From JAPPKS01 sp963667895 (lineage in GTDB: Bacteria; Poribacteria; WGA-4E; PCPOR2b), in assembly GCA_965223985.1 (NCBI GenBank), contig OZ245030.1, positions 1,674,001 through 1,738,000 on the forward strand: a stretch of DNA of 64,000 nucleotides, given 5' to 3'. Positions 18,746 to 28,245 of the stretch are shown here, piece by piece. The first letter of the stretch is position 1. Each line of letters begins with the position of its first letter. The notes under the pieces are model-generated. The model saw only the letters and a program-made list of their open reading frames with translations. It was not told the DNA's origin and made no database searches. A program made the position numbers and the translations under genes.

Positions 18746-19897
18746 TCATGAAAACCGTGACAACTGAAACGGTGCGATCTCTTTTGCGGTTTGACCGGTC
18801 AAGACGAGTGAAGCAATTTCACGAGCGGTCACCGGTGCCAGAAGAATGCCGTTCCGATTGTGTCCAGTCGCCATGACCAGATTCTCAACAGCCGTTTCAC
18901 CGAGGATGGGGGCGTTGTCACGGCTTCCCGGACGCAATCCGGTCCACGTCTCTAAAATGGGGAGATCGTAAACACCAGGAATGGCTTCCCAAGCGCCCCG
19001 AAGCAGCTCGAATATACCTCCAGCGGTCAGGCGGGTATCGAATCCCATTTCTTCGCTTGTCGCTCCGATTACCAGACGCCCATCATTCTTGGGGGCAAGA
19101 TAGACATCCGTCAGGTACTTCGCACGGATGGTGCGAATCACCTTTTCGAGAATAACTCCTGCTTCCATCTGTAGCGCGAGTATTTGTCCTTTGACCGGGC
19201 GTAGAGGTGGTTTCACAATTCCCGGCAACCCCTCAATCTCGTTAGACCAGCATCCGGCGGCAAGCACAATTACTTCGCCTTTCTCCAGAACCCCTTCGAC
19301 CCAAACGCCACGCGCTTTTGCATCTCGGATTTCAATTTTCTCGACGGGCATGTTTTCATACAGATTTCCTCCCGCTCTCTGATACGCTACAATCAAGGCA
19401 TCAACCATCAAGCGGTTGTCAACCTGATGGTCACTGGGGCTGAATATCGCGGCAGTGACTTTCGGGGAAAGTAACGGTTCAATCTCCCTCGCCTCAGCGC
19501 CGGTGAGCCATTTGCACGGGAGATTCAAGAATTGTTGGGATTCGTACAGATGTTGGAGTTCACGGGCGTCATCCTGGTCTAAGCCGACGATTAACGTTCC
19601 TTCTGACCGGTAGCCGACGGACATCCGACTATCCGACTCCAATGCCTCAACCCACTCCGGATACATCTGTAGACTGAGACTACCCAATTGAAGGAGCTCT
19701 TTCTCCTCAAAGTGGACCTCGGCGAGCGGGGCTAACATCCCCGCGGCTGACCACGATGCCGACCGTCCTGCGTAATTTCGCTCATAAATTGATACGCCAC
19801 AACCTTCCTTTGCCAGTTGCCATCCGATGCTCAACCCAATCACGCCACCGCCGACGATAATCACTCGTGGATTTGAATGTGGCTTGTGGGTGTGCAT
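18746..19897 (-). CDS. thiO: Glycine oxidase ThiO
   Basis: 383 residues. An N-terminal FAD-binding Rossmann motif VIIVGGGVIGLSIGWQLAKE (about 13-32) is followed by a DAO-type flavoenzyme fold with GMLAPLAEVHF and the C-terminal TGLRPGSRDNAPILGET / MATGHNRNGILLAPVTAREI, typical of ThiO. It oxidises glycine to the imine (dehydroglycine) needed for thiazole formation in aerobes. Its place between thiC and thiS supports the call over other D-amino acid oxidases. About 158 bp separate it from thiC; it may share that transcript. Confidence 0.9.
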   Translation of the reverse strand: MHTHKPHSNPRVIIVGGGVIGLSIGWQLAKEGCGVSIYERNYAGRSASWSAAGMLAPLAEVHFEEKELLQLGSLSLQMYPEWVEALESDSRMSVGYRSEGTLIVGLDQDDARELQHLYESQQFLNLPCKWLTGAEAREIEPLLSPKVTAAIFSPSDHQVDNRLMVDALIVAYQRAGGNLYENMPVEKIEIRDAKARGVWVEGVLEKGEVIVLAAGCWSNEIEGLPGIVKPPLRPVKGQILALQMEAGVILEKVIRTIRAKYLTDVYLAPKNDGRLVIGATSEEMGFDTRLTAGGIFELLRGAWEAIPGVYDLPILETWTGLRPGSRDNAPILGETAVENLVMATGHNRNGILLAPVTAREIASLVLTGQTAKEIAPFQLSRFS

Positions 19898-20055
19898 CCT
19901 TTTCCCTCTGTGAACGAAACACGCATAAAGAACAGCAAGTCTCAGGCAGTCGCTTAAACTGCTTCATACAATAGTGAACTTTGAGCTGGAGTTCTCTCAC
20001 ACGTCACATCAATGATGAGTTTTGACGTTTGACCCATTCCACTCGGTTGAATTGA

Positions 20056-21977
20056 TTATTGGTCAGCGTACATTTCCGATCCCGCTTCTTTAAATTCTGT
20101 GCTTTTTTCAGCCATCCCCAACTCCAAGGCTTCCTGCTCAGTAACACCTTGTTCTCTAGCATACTGGCGGACATCTTCCGTAATTTTCATGGAGCAGAAA
20201 TGCGGACCGCACATCGAACAGAAATGGACTTTTTTGGCAGCATCTTGAGGAAGCGTTTCGTCGTGATACTCACGAGCGGTTTGCGGGTCAAGGCCAAGGT
20301 TGAATTGATCTTCCCATCGGAACTCAAAGCGTGCTTTTGAAAGCACATTGTCGCGCTCCTGCGCGCCCGGATGACCTTTGCCGAGGTCAGCAGCGTGTGC
20401 GGCAATCTTGTAGGCAATCACACCCTCTTTGACATCTTGTTTATTCGGAAGCCCAAGGTGTTCTTTTGGGGTGACATAGCAGAGCATCGCACACCCAAAC
20501 CATCCAATCATTGCCGCGCCGATAGCACTTGTGATGTGGTCATAACCGGGAGCGATGTCCGTTGTCAATGGACCGAGCGTGTAGAACGGCGCCTCGTAGC
20601 AGTGTTTGAGTTCTAGATCCATATTCTCTTTAATCATATGCATAGGGATATGTCCGGGCCCCTCTATCATGACCTGGCAATCTTCCTCCCAAGCAACCTT
20701 TGTGAGTTCGCCCAACGTTCTCAATTCAGCGATTTGAGCCTCATCATTGGCATCGGCGATGGCACCCGGTCGCAAACCGTCGCCCAGCGAGAAGGAGATG
20801 TCGTACGATTTCATAATCTCGCAAATTTCGCGGAATTGGGTGTAGAGAAAACTTTCCTGATGGTGTGAGAGACACCATTTCGCCATGATGCTCCCACCGC
20901 GCGATACAATCCCGCAGGAACGATGCGCCGTGAGTGGAATGTATGGCAAGCGTACACCCGCATGAATCGTGAAATAGTCGACGCCCTGTTCAGCTTGTTC
21001 AATCAGGGTATCACGATAAATTTCCCAGGTCAGTTCCTCCGCCTTGCCGCCCACCTTCTCAAGAGCTTGATAGATTGGGACGGTACCAATCGGTACGGAG
21101 GAATTGCGGAGAATCCATTCGCGGGTTTCGTGGATATTTTTTCCTGTTGACAAATCCATTACGGTGTCGGCACCCCATTTCGTTGCCCATCGCATTTTTT
21201 CTACCTCTTCTTCGATGGAAGAAGCAACCGCTGAATTGCCGATGTTCGCATTAATCTTTACGAGAAAGTTTCTGCCAATAATCATCGGCTCGCTTTCAGG
21301 ATGATTGATGTTCGACGGGATGATAGCACGTCCTCCCGCGACTTCGTCTCGAACAAATTCGGGTGTAATGTATCGTGGATAAAGGATCCGAACGATTCTC
21401 CAGGATGCTGATGGTTCAAAAGGCTTCGGGTCTTATAATCGCCAGAAATTGCTTCATACGCCTTTTCTCGACCTAAATTCTCGCGGATGGCAATAAACTC
21501 CATTTCCGGCGTAACGATGCCGCGCCTAGCGTAATACATCTGTGTGACAGGCTGACCGGCTTTTGAGCGAAGTGGTTTCGGTCGTGAACCGGCAAAACGT
21601 TCTAAACCCCCTTTCTCCTTCTCACGTGTTCTAGCTAGCGCTTCGTGACCTTTGGTTAGATACCCGTCGTCCTGAGGTTGGATTTCGCGCCGTTCATACG
21701 CTTCAACATCTTGTCGTGCAAGAATCCAATCTCGGCGCAATGGAAACAACCCCGAGTTGACATCGCATGACTGCGAATCATCACCCCACGGTCCACTTGT
21801 ATCATAAACACGCAGTGCCTCATTGACTTCAGTCTGCCCGTTAAACGTTTGCGTGTCTTGGAGCGAGATTTCTCGGAATGGTACACGGACATCTTTATTC
21901 AATTCACCGGAGACATATACCTTTTTGCTATTCGGGAAAGCTTCGCTGCTTTCGGATTTCGATTGTTCATGGGACAT
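20056..21977 (-). pseudogene. thiC: Phosphomethylpyrimidine synthase ThiC, split by a one-base frameshift
   Basis: ThiC turns aminoimidazole ribotide into HMP-phosphate, a radical-SAM step in thiamine synthesis. The first frame (from ATG 21977, with AGGAGG 8 nt upstream) encodes about 210 correct residues: KVYVSGELNKDVRVPFREI, NEALRVYDTSGPW, QMYYARRGIVTPEMEFIAIR, HPGESFGSFI. The protein then continues in another frame as PRYITPEFVRDEVAGGRAII, ...HPESEPMIIGRNFLVKINAN to the Fe-S motif CSMCGPHFC and stop 20056. The switch is at 21377-21378, where one C (minus strand) is missing from a run. Restoring it gives a continuous protein of about 640 residues. Everything else looks intact, so it is either a recent lesion or a sequencing error. 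The second frame's first Met (21285) is internal and lacks the N-terminal domain. Confidence 0.9.
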
Positions 21978-22014
21978 TGTCTATTCCTCCTGTCAGTAGG
22001 GAAACAATACCGAT

Positions 22015-22050
22015 CAAAAAAAAACCGTCTTCCAGCATAAGGAAAACGGT
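22015..22050 (-). terminator. Rho-independent terminator of the thiC riboswitch
   Basis: On the minus strand ACCGTTTTCC, loop TTATGCT, GGAAGACGGT and then nine T. The 10-bp stem (one G-T pair) sits between the TPP aptamer and the thiC Shine-Dalgarno, as expected for a transcription-attenuating expression platform. Confidence 0.9.
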
Positions 22051-22122
22051 GTCTTAAACAAAAAGGATCCCATCGCATAAAAGCGAGGATTTCCGATCTG
22101 AATCAATATTTGTGGGTTAACT

Positions 22123-22216
22123 CGTGTTTTCCTACGCTGGTATTACCCAGGTCAGGTTCAAAGGGTTTGTTCTCAGCTCCCGCAGACCCTGTAAATTAGA
22201 GAGAGCACCCCTAACA
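22123..22216 (-). promoter_or_regulatory. TPP riboswitch (THI element) aptamer
   Basis: Minus-strand order: GGGGTGC, variable arm, GAGCTGAGA, then AACCCTTTGAACCTGACC, TGGGTAATACCAGCGTAGGA. These are the conserved cores of the thiamine pyrophosphate aptamer. It lies about 145 nt upstream of the thiC start, with a terminator hairpin in between and a promoter just upstream. Bound TPP should promote termination. Confidence 0.96.
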
Positions 22217-22233
22217 ACCTATACTGAAATGCT

Positions 22234-22262
22234 ATATTACAACATTTACACAAAAAAGTCAA
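22234..22262 (-). promoter_or_regulatory. Sigma-70-type promoter of thiC
   Basis: Minus-strand TTGACT, 17-nt spacer, TAATAT. The predicted transcript start is about 10 nt before the TPP aptamer. Position and spacing make this a good candidate. Confidence 0.7.
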
Positions 22263-22565
22263 GGAAAAGATACTTCATATTTCTTATTGGGAGTTAGGCA
22301 CCTAAGAGATTTTGTAGGTTGGGTTGAGATCAACCGATCAAGCGCACGATAGTGAGCGATCAATGGAGCGAATAGCGACTGCGATAGTTTTTTTGGTTCT
22401 TCACAAAAATCTTAGGCGATAGTTTTCTCCGTAACCCAACTCGTTAAAAACCTCCCAATTCCAAATTCGTCTCGCCCGAATTTCTAGGACTTTCGATGGG
22501 AAATGAACGCTTGACAGTCGGATTCGGATTTGTTAGCCTTAATGTATCGCATTTGTTGAACGGCG
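22263..22565. other. Repeat-rich intergenic region
   Basis: It holds a TTTGTAGGTTGGGTTGAGATC element at 22312-22332 joined to repeat B units at 22328-22388, and a second, diverged CTTAGGCGATAGTTTTCTCCG echo near 22410-22430. No gene seen. Confidence 0.55.
22328..22388 (+). repeat. Repeat B, two overlapping units
   Basis: A diverged unit (GATCAACCGATCAAGCGCACG ... ATAGT) followed by GATCAATGGAGCGAATAGC ... TGCGATAGT. The first abuts the GTAGGTTGGGTT element, as at 41393 and 26232. Confidence 0.65.
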
Positions 22566-22730
22566 TCATGGTCGCCAACCCCGGCGACCGCCCTCAACCA
22601 CTTTGACACGGTGAACGATGCGAGAATGCGCATCCCACAATTTTACAATGTCGGTGGTAGGTTGTGTTGATACGTACGGCCAATACGAAAGCACAATTCT
22701 GTTATCTGCCGTGCGGCATCTCCTACTCCT
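22566..22730 (-). pseudogene. Possible C-terminal fragment of a WD40/LamG-type protein
   Basis: A minus-strand frame without a start reads ADNRIVLSYWPYVSTQPTTD then IVKLWDAHSRIVHRVKVVEG to a TGA at 22566. The VKLWDAHSRIVHRV part resembles a WD repeat strand. It follows the LamG lipoprotein stop on the same strand. It could be gene debris or chance. Confidence 0.22.
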
Positions 22731-22768
22731 TCAATCGCCTGCCGCCGTAGAGACCGAAGAAAAGCACA

Positions 22769-23548
22769 TCACGGCTTCATCGGCAAGATGGTGTTTCGAA
22801 GCCCGCCCATCAACGCTTTGATTTCGCGCTCACCTAGCGCAACGTCCAATACGGCGAACTCGTCAATAATACCCCCGAATGTACCGCCCGTCAAGGATTT
22901 ATGCCGACCTCCGATGTGCAAATCCGCAGTACGGGGAAAATAGTGACACACACTCTGCCTCGACGCTACTTCTGACCCATTTCTGTAGATTTTCATGAAA
23001 TTTTGGCTCGCGCTGCATACAAAGCCCCAGTGTTCCCACCTGCCCAGAGTATCCAAGGGACGTTCCAACCTAATCTGTTTTCCACCAAATTGCCAGTGAA
23101 TAGCGTTAGGTATGGGCTTATTCCACGGGAAGTGCACGGTGAAGCGATCATCTATGTCGGGTCTCCAATGACCACTTCGGTTAATTGGAACCAAACTGAA
23201 AAGGTCCTGATTCTTGACCTCTTCAAGTTTGACCCATGCCACGACGGTCACTTCGCTACTGGGAACAGACTTCCCAAAATCAGGGACGACGACTGCATCG
23301 CCATCTCCACCAAATTGTAGCGCTGTACCAAACTTGCCGGGGACTCGCATGGGGTCCTCCATCAGGTTCCCATCGTGTCCATTGCCAGACGAATCAATGG
23401 CCAATTGTTCGTGGTCCTCGTCAAATAGCCACATGGCGATAATCGTCTCAGGGTTAATCATGGGGTCGTTGGATGACTGCTGATTTGCGCATCCGGTTGC
23501 CAAGAATAGTAACGCAATATATACAACACACACTCTATTTAGCTTCAT
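22769..23548 (-). CDS. LamG-like (concanavalin-fold) lipoprotein
   Basis: 259 residues. The signal peptide ends in a lipobox LATGC (about residues 16-20), so it is probably a lipoprotein. The rest is a LamG/laminin-G-like jelly roll: MWLFDEDHEQLAIDSSGNGHDG, FGTALQFGGDGDAVVVPDFG, VTVVAWVKLEE, HIGGRHKSLTGGTFGGIIDE then FAVLDVALGEREIKALM. This order is typical of secreted LamG domains that bind carbohydrates or matrix proteins in planctomycete- and poribacteria-type bacteria. AGGAGAGG lies about 9 nt before the ATG. No linked gene suggests a partner. Confidence 0.85.
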   Translation of the reverse strand: MKLNRVCVVYIALLFLATGCANQQSSNDPMINPETIIAMWLFDEDHEQLAIDSSGNGHDGNLMEDPMRVPGKFGTALQFGGDGDAVVVPDFGKSVPSSEVTVVAWVKLEEVKNQDLFSLVPINRSGHWRPDIDDRFTVHFPWNKPIPNAIHWQFGGKQIRLERPLDTLGRWEHWGFVCSASQNFMKIYRNGSEVASRQSVCHYFPRTADLHIGGRHKSLTGGTFGGIIDEFAVLDVALGEREIKALMGGLRNTILPMKP

Positions 23549-23823
23549 TTTGAACCTCTCCTTTCGTTCGGTACCGCATTGCCAATGGCGCGGTCCATAA
23601 CATAGAATTTAAGATTACGCACATCAAACGCTGTGCACTTGGATTTTGCAACTTTAGACACTTTCGAATCCGTGGCATCGTAGCAATCCCACAGCAAGTT
23701 TCACCTGCCGCTGTTCTGCAATGCCTTGACGCAACATCACATAAATGGTAAAATTGCAAGCGATAAACCTTGGAAATAGTCAGTGTTATTCCTAATTCGC
23801 TGATAAGCGGGGAGGGTATAAGG

Positions 23824-24066
23824 ATGAGTCATTTGGAAAAAGAGCGTCAGACATACAAAACTCATATACCAAAGTTGCTTGAAGATCGGGGCAACATAGG
23901 TAAGTTTGTACTGATTAAAGACGACCAGGTCGTTGATGTGTATTATACCAACCTTGATGCAATTAAACAAGGATACAGGGAATTTGGGAATGTCCCTTTC
24001 TTAGTGAAGGAAATTGCCCTTATTGAACCGACTGCCCGCTTTACGTCGAACTTGCTTGAGGTTTAA
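23824..24066 (+). CDS. Small conserved protein upstream of retropepsin-like gene
   Basis: About 80 residues (MSHLEKERQTYKTHIPKLLE ... DQVVDVYYTNLDAIKQGYRE then FGNVPFLVKEIALIEP). I recall this as a widespread short protein in which YxxxxxxLxxxxGxFVLIKxxxVxxxYxxxxDAxxxGYxxFGxxPFLVK is conserved and a retropepsin-like protein is encoded directly downstream; that memory could not be checked. Here the next gene starts 2 nt after its stop and has that fold, which agrees. GGGGAGGG precedes the ATG at 23824, so I do not use the upstream start at 23770. Function unknown. Confidence 0.6.
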   Translation: MSHLEKERQTYKTHIPKLLEDRGNIGKFVLIKDDQVVDVYYTNLDAIKQGYREFGNVPFLVKEIALIEPTARFTSNLLEV

Positions 24067-24068
24067 TT

Positions 24069-24458
24069 TTGTCTTCCTTTACTATTACCAACCCTGCTTT
24101 TCAGAGCGAAGGGTTAATTCTTGGAATGAGGCTGACTACCGCCACAATGACCCCTCCCGCTGAGCAAGCACAACAATTTATTGATGTGCCTGCCATGATA
24201 GGCACAGGCGCAACTCTTACGGCAATTCGTGATGATATTCCTGGAATCTTAGGATTGAAACCTGTCGGTGATGTTCTCATCACAACGCTAACCTCGGCTG
24301 AGGTGCTGTGTTACCAGTATCCGGCAAATGTGGTGTTCCCCAATAATACGCATGTTGCTAACTTTACTGTCTGTAGTGCCATCGGAAATTTAGACCATTC
24401 TCTTAAACAAGATTGTGATACAATTTCAATCCGATTGAAAGGAGATTCCGATGGCTAA
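24069..24458 (+). pseudogene. Retropepsin-like aspartic protease, catalytic Asp lost and 3' end replaced
   Basis: The frame starts at TTG 24069 (GAGG 8 nt upstream) and encodes 129 residues. The segment FIDVPAMIGTGATLTAIRDD matches the retropepsin active-site pattern x-x-D-T-G-A-x-x-x-x-I, but the Asp codon is GGC (24201-24203), giving Gly-Thr-Gly. A single A-to-G change from GAC would explain this. GLKPVGDVLITT follows as expected. The chain then departs from the family near 24390 (HSLKQDCDTISIRL) and ends at 24458 inside an IS3 OrfA start, so the C-terminal half appears to have been lost to an insertion. Probably a non-functional remnant. Confidence 0.6.
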
Positions 24459-24717
24459 ACGAAGAAGACTCACACCGCAATTTAAGGCTGAAATTGCTAT
24501 TGAGGCACTCACTAGTCAAAGTTCACAAGCGGAACTTTGCCGGCAACATAACCTCAGCCAAGAGCAACTGTCAAAGTGGAAACATCAACTCCTTGACAAT
24601 GCAGCAACTCTCTTTGAGTCTGCTGACAAGCAATCCACCGACTATAGGGAGCAGATAGAAGACAGAACAGAGACAAAAGTTAAGTACAGGGGCATCTATG
24701 GTCAAATTAAGCGATAG
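24451..24717 (+). mobile_element. IS3-family OrfA (transposase helix-turn-helix subunit), truncated
   Basis: 88 residues: MAKRRRLTPQFKAEIAIEAL, QSSQAELCRQHNLSQEQLSK then WKHQLLDNAATLFES. This is the HTH region of IS3-type OrfA transposases. The leucine-zipper part and the whole OrfB catalytic subunit are missing: after about residue 60 the sequence (YREQIEDRTETKVKYRG) no longer fits and ends. AAAGGAG stands before the ATG. The element overlaps the end of the retropepsin-like frame by 8 nt, consistent with an old insertion there followed by deletion. No terminal inverted repeats could be placed. Confidence 0.75.
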
Positions 24718-24745
24718 AATTATGAAGCAATAATCTGGGCAGTTT

Positions 24746-24839
24746 TTGTAGGTTGGGTTGAGCCAACAGCGAAACCCAACGCTTTATGATTCACATGTGG
24801 ATTGGATGTTGGATTTCACTATCGCATAACCCAACCTTA
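24746..24839. repeat. Short MITE-like repeat A, GTAGGTTGGGTT ends
   Basis: TTGTAGGTTGGGTTGAG at 24746 faces AACCCAACCTTA at 24828-24839, with an inner AACCCAAC. The ends match the 18-bp terminal repeats of the element at 52742-53037. It fills most of the gap after the IS3 remnant. Confidence 0.6.
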
Positions 24840-25008
24840 CTACTCCCATGTCTGCTGAATGATGGTTCAATGCCTCATCTGTGCGCACGCTAGCACAATT
24901 ACCACCGCAGACCGTAAGAACTATATACATGTTAAGTATTCAGGGATAAAACTACCCTACAGATAAGCGTTCAGCTTCCACACCCCCCAATCCGTCGGTT
25001 CAATCGTT

Positions 25009-25962
25009 TCAGTCTGCATTATCCCCGTCACTGTCCGTCGGTGCAGGCAGGGCATTCGCTCCATTGCCCCCCGTCTTTTGCTCAGGCGCCTTAAGTGCAA
25101 GGGCTAACTTCTGCAGCACCCCAACTAGCTCCACACTATCACCGCCAATAGCGTTCTGCTCCGGTGCTCTTAGCGCAAGCGTCAGTCGTTCCAATACAGC
25201 AACAAGCTGAGGCGGAGAAAGGTTCTCAGTAACCGGTACTTCCACCGCCGATAGCTCTCGCAGGTTCTTCAAAGTTTGCGTCAACGAATTCGTGAGCAGT
25301 TGATATCCTTTCACGTCAAGCGATTTCTTCTCCAATATTCGGTTGGTTCGCTCCGCATGTTTGGCTAAAAGCGCCATCTGCTCTTCTTTAGAGGTTAACG
25401 GAATGTCGCTCACTGTCTGCTTATACGCCTCCCGAGCTTCGCGCCACACCACGCCGTACTTCTTTTCAGGCCACCGCGCCGAACCCGGCTTCAGATACGC
25501 TACCCGCGGAATCAGCGCATCCCGTAGCCCCTGAGTCCCCATAGCGTCCCTATGTGCCAATCGATTCATCGTATCGTCTGACCACACCAACTCTGTGACT
25601 GCATCAGATGTGGAAATGCCTTGCGCATGTGCACGAACAAAATACTCGCGATGCGTATCTGAGATAAAAGACGAAATGTACCAACCCATCTCATCCCGTA
25701 CTATATCTCTTATTTTATCTAGATAATACGAATCCAACTCACTAAAATCGTCAAAATCGACGTCTTCGGTCTCGCCATATTTATCCACAATTGTCTCCAG
25801 CGCATAACGCTGAATCCGCTCAACAACTGCATTAGCAAGCTCATGACCGCTGCCCGTATTAAACAACTCTTTTACATCTGACCTAAGCTCGGAAAGTCCT
25901 TTCTTCTCGGCATCCCCAAGAAGTGCCGCCTTAAGTGTAGTCTTTGGTTTTTCAGTCGCCAT
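25009..25962 (-). CDS. Hypothetical protein with C-terminal duplicated motif
   Basis: 317 residues, mostly helical and charged, no signal peptide or membrane span. The body includes DVDFDDFSELDSYYLDKIRD and a WYISSFISDTHREYFVRAHA segment. Near the C-terminus an internal duplication is plain: LVAVLERLTLALRAPEQ (about 258-274) and LVGVLQKLALALKAPEQ (about 282-298), followed by a flexible acidic tail rich in Asp. I do not recognise the family. No neighbour helps. Confidence 0.6.
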   Translation of the reverse strand: MATEKPKTTLKAALLGDAEKKGLSELRSDVKELFNTGSGHELANAVVERIQRYALETIVDKYGETEDVDFDDFSELDSYYLDKIRDIVRDEMGWYISSFISDTHREYFVRAHAQGISTSDAVTELVWSDDTMNRLAHRDAMGTQGLRDALIPRVAYLKPGSARWPEKKYGVVWREAREAYKQTVSDIPLTSKEEQMALLAKHAERTNRILEKKSLDVKGYQLLTNSLTQTLKNLRELSAVEVPVTENLSPPQLVAVLERLTLALRAPEQNAIGGDSVELVGVLQKLALALKAPEQKTGGNGANALPAPTDSDGDNAD

Positions 25963-26625
25963 TTTTCCGCCTCATATTTTAAGAAGGTTTGAAATTTTCA
26001 TAGTAACGTCCCGCGTCATATCCGATGAAAACCGCGCAACGATCCGACCACAACTGGATTATCGCCCGTTTTCTCTCTAAATCAGAACTGCGCGTAACTA
26101 TGAAAACTATGAAACAATTTGTGAAGTTTAAATTTACGTTCTGTTTAAATTTACCATTCCCCCCTGCACTTTCGCAACCCTTTTTTCAAGTGACTTACGA
26201 ATGTGTTTCACCAACACACCGCAATCTGGTTCTTGTAGGTTGGATGCAGACAACGGCGATAGCCAACGATCAAGCGACTGGATAAGGAGCTCGATAGTCT
26301 TCACTAGTTTTCTCCGAAATTCCGAATACGTGCCGCCCGAATTAAACCGTTACAAATTCCAAACAATCAAGCGAACGAATTGTGAATGCGATAGTGTCTG
26401 ACCAATTCAACCCCTGAACCCGTTCCTCACTATGTGTCAACCTCGGCCGCCCCTGTTATACTAAACACAATATAGCCAGTATATGGGTCGTATTTGACGA
26501 CGGGATCCTGCAGAAACATCGATTCCCTGGCGCCAATTTCCCCTTTTTTTATAGACTGTAAAAACTGTAATGTTTTAAGTTCCAAACTTTGTCATTCACC
26601 ACATCCGTTCGGAAGAAGAAAAAGA
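25963..26625. other. Intergenic region with repeats
   Basis: No supported gene in about 660 bp. Contents: TTTTCATAG at 25994-26002; the inverted copy of the 19-bp TTTCATAG motif at 26097-26115; a CTTGTAGGTTGGATG element at 26232 running into repeat B at 26268-26299; and another repeat B unit at 26366-26395. Confidence 0.55.
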
Positions 26626-26654
26626 TTGACAATCCAATCGACTCTAGTTAAAGT
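26626..26654 (+). promoter_or_regulatory. Candidate sigma-70 promoter of guaA
   Basis: TTGACA at 26626-26631, 17-nt spacer, TAAAGT at 26649-26654 (4 of 6 consensus). The start of guaA is 48 bp downstream. Confidence 0.5.
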
Positions 26655-26701
26655 ATATCTAGTATTGTATCAAAAATACCCATGCTTAAGGATGAGGAGC
26701 A

Positions 26702-28240
26702 ATGAACCGCGACACCATTGTCGTTTTAGATTTTGGCTCACAGTATACGCAGTTGATTGCGAGGCGCATTCGAGAACAGAACGTGTATTGTGAAATTCAT
26801 CCATACTTCATTTCTGTTGATCGGTTAGCTTCGATGCGACCTAAGGGAATTGTTTTATCCGGGGGGCCCTCTAGCGTTTACGCGCAAAATGCTCCTCTTC
26901 CCGATTCCGGAATTTTTACGCTTGGTGTTCCGATTCTAGGCATCTGTTACGGCATGCAGGTCATCGCACATTTGTTAAATGGAGGCAAGGTACAACCTGC
27001 CGTTGAACGTGAATACGGTTCGGCAGAGCTGATTGTTGATTTGGCGATTCCTCTGTTTGCCAATCTGCGAGGTCAGTTGAAGGTGTGGATGAGCCATGGA
27101 GATCGAATCGAGGTTCCGCCGCAAGAATTCCATCAAATCGCGCACACGAGCAACTCACCAATCGCGGCGATGGGCGATATAGATCGGGATATCTATGGTT
27201 TACAGTTCCATCCTGAGGTGGTGCACACTAAAGATGACAACCAGATTCTCTCGAACTTTATCCTTGAGATTTGTGGGTGCAGTAAGAGATGGACGATGGA
27301 ATCCTTTGTCGTTGAAGCAACAGAGAAAATCCGAAGGCAGATTCAAGGAAATCGCGTTTTATGCGCTGTGAGCGGCGGCGTTGATTCAACCGTCCTTGCA
27401 GTGTTGCTTCGGCATGCTATCGGCGAGGCGCTTGTTTGTGTTTTCGTGAACAATGGCTTGTTGCGGAAAAATGAAGCGGAAAGTGTGCTTGAAGATTTTC
27501 GGAAGCTTGGAATCGAGGTGCATTATATTGATGCGACGGATCGATTCCTGAGTTGCCTTGCAAACGTTGATAGTCCTGAAGTAAAACGCAAGCGAATCGG
27601 GAATCAGTTTATCGAAGTTTTTAGGGACGAGTTGGGAACACTAGGGCAGATCGACTTCCTTGCACAGGGCACCCTCTATCCTGATGTCATCGAAAGTGTG
27701 TCCGTCAAAGGACCTTCTGCGACAATCAAGACCCACCATAATGTTGGTGGATTGCCCGAAGATTTACCTTTCAAACTCGTTGAACCTTTCCGAGAGTTAT
27801 TCAAAGACGAAGTGCGAGCAGTTGGACTTGAGTTAGACATCCCAAAATTAATTCTTGGACGACATCCATTTCCAGGGCCCGGTCTAGCTGTCCGAGTGAT
27901 TGGCACTATTACCCAGAAGCGGCTAGACATTTTGCGTGAAGCAGATGAAATCTTCATTGCGGAGATTATGAAAGCTGGATTGTATAATGAGATTTGGCAA
28001 GCGTTGACGGTGCTTCTGCCTGTCAAGAGCGTCGGTGTGATGGGCGATGAGCGAACCTACGAAAACGCGGTGGCACTCCGCGCCGTTACGAGCACCGATG
28101 CCATGACCGCGGATTGGGCACGAATTCCTGACGAAGTATTGGCTGTAATCTCCAATCGCATCATCAACGAGGTGCAGGGCATTAATCGCGTTGTTTACGA
28201 TATAAGCTCAAAACCCCCAAGCACAATTGAGTGGGAGTGA
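26702..28240 (+). CDS. guaA: GMP synthase (glutamine-hydrolysing)
   Basis: 512 residues, full length. Converts XMP to GMP with ATP and glutamine. The N-terminal class I glutamine amidotransferase has the nucleophile elbow GICYGMQVIA (Cys about residue 82) and FHPEVVHT with the His/Glu of the triad. The ATP pyrophosphatase domain has the P-loop CAVSGGVDSTVLA (about 225), and the dimerisation domain ends in the family signature DISSKPPSTIEWE. GAGGAGC precedes the ATG. Confidence 0.98.
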   Translation: MNRDTIVVLDFGSQYTQLIARRIREQNVYCEIHPYFISVDRLASMRPKGIVLSGGPSSVYAQNAPLPDSGIFTLGVPILGICYGMQVIAHLLNGGKVQPAVEREYGSAELIVDLAIPLFANLRGQLKVWMSHGDRIEVPPQEFHQIAHTSNSPIAAMGDIDRDIYGLQFHPEVVHTKDDNQILSNFILEICGCSKRWTMESFVVEATEKIRRQIQGNRVLCAVSGGVDSTVLAVLLRHAIGEALVCVFVNNGLLRKNEAESVLEDFRKLGIEVHYIDATDRFLSCLANVDSPEVKRKRIGNQFIEVFRDELGTLGQIDFLAQGTLYPDVIESVSVKGPSATIKTHHNVGGLPEDLPFKLVEPFRELFKDEVRAVGLELDIPKLILGRHPFPGPGLAVRVIGTITQKRLDILREADEIFIAEIMKAGLYNEIWQALTVLLPVKSVGVMGDERTYENAVALRAVTSTDAMTADWARIPDEVLAVISNRIINEVQGINRVVYDISSKPPSTIEWE

Positions 28241-28245
28241 TCAGC

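Noticed and set aside
21285..21285. Independent start for a short ThiC at the internal Met
   Set aside because: It lies in the middle of a conserved block (HPESEPMIIGRN) and lacks a ribosome-binding site, so the gene is better seen as frameshifted.
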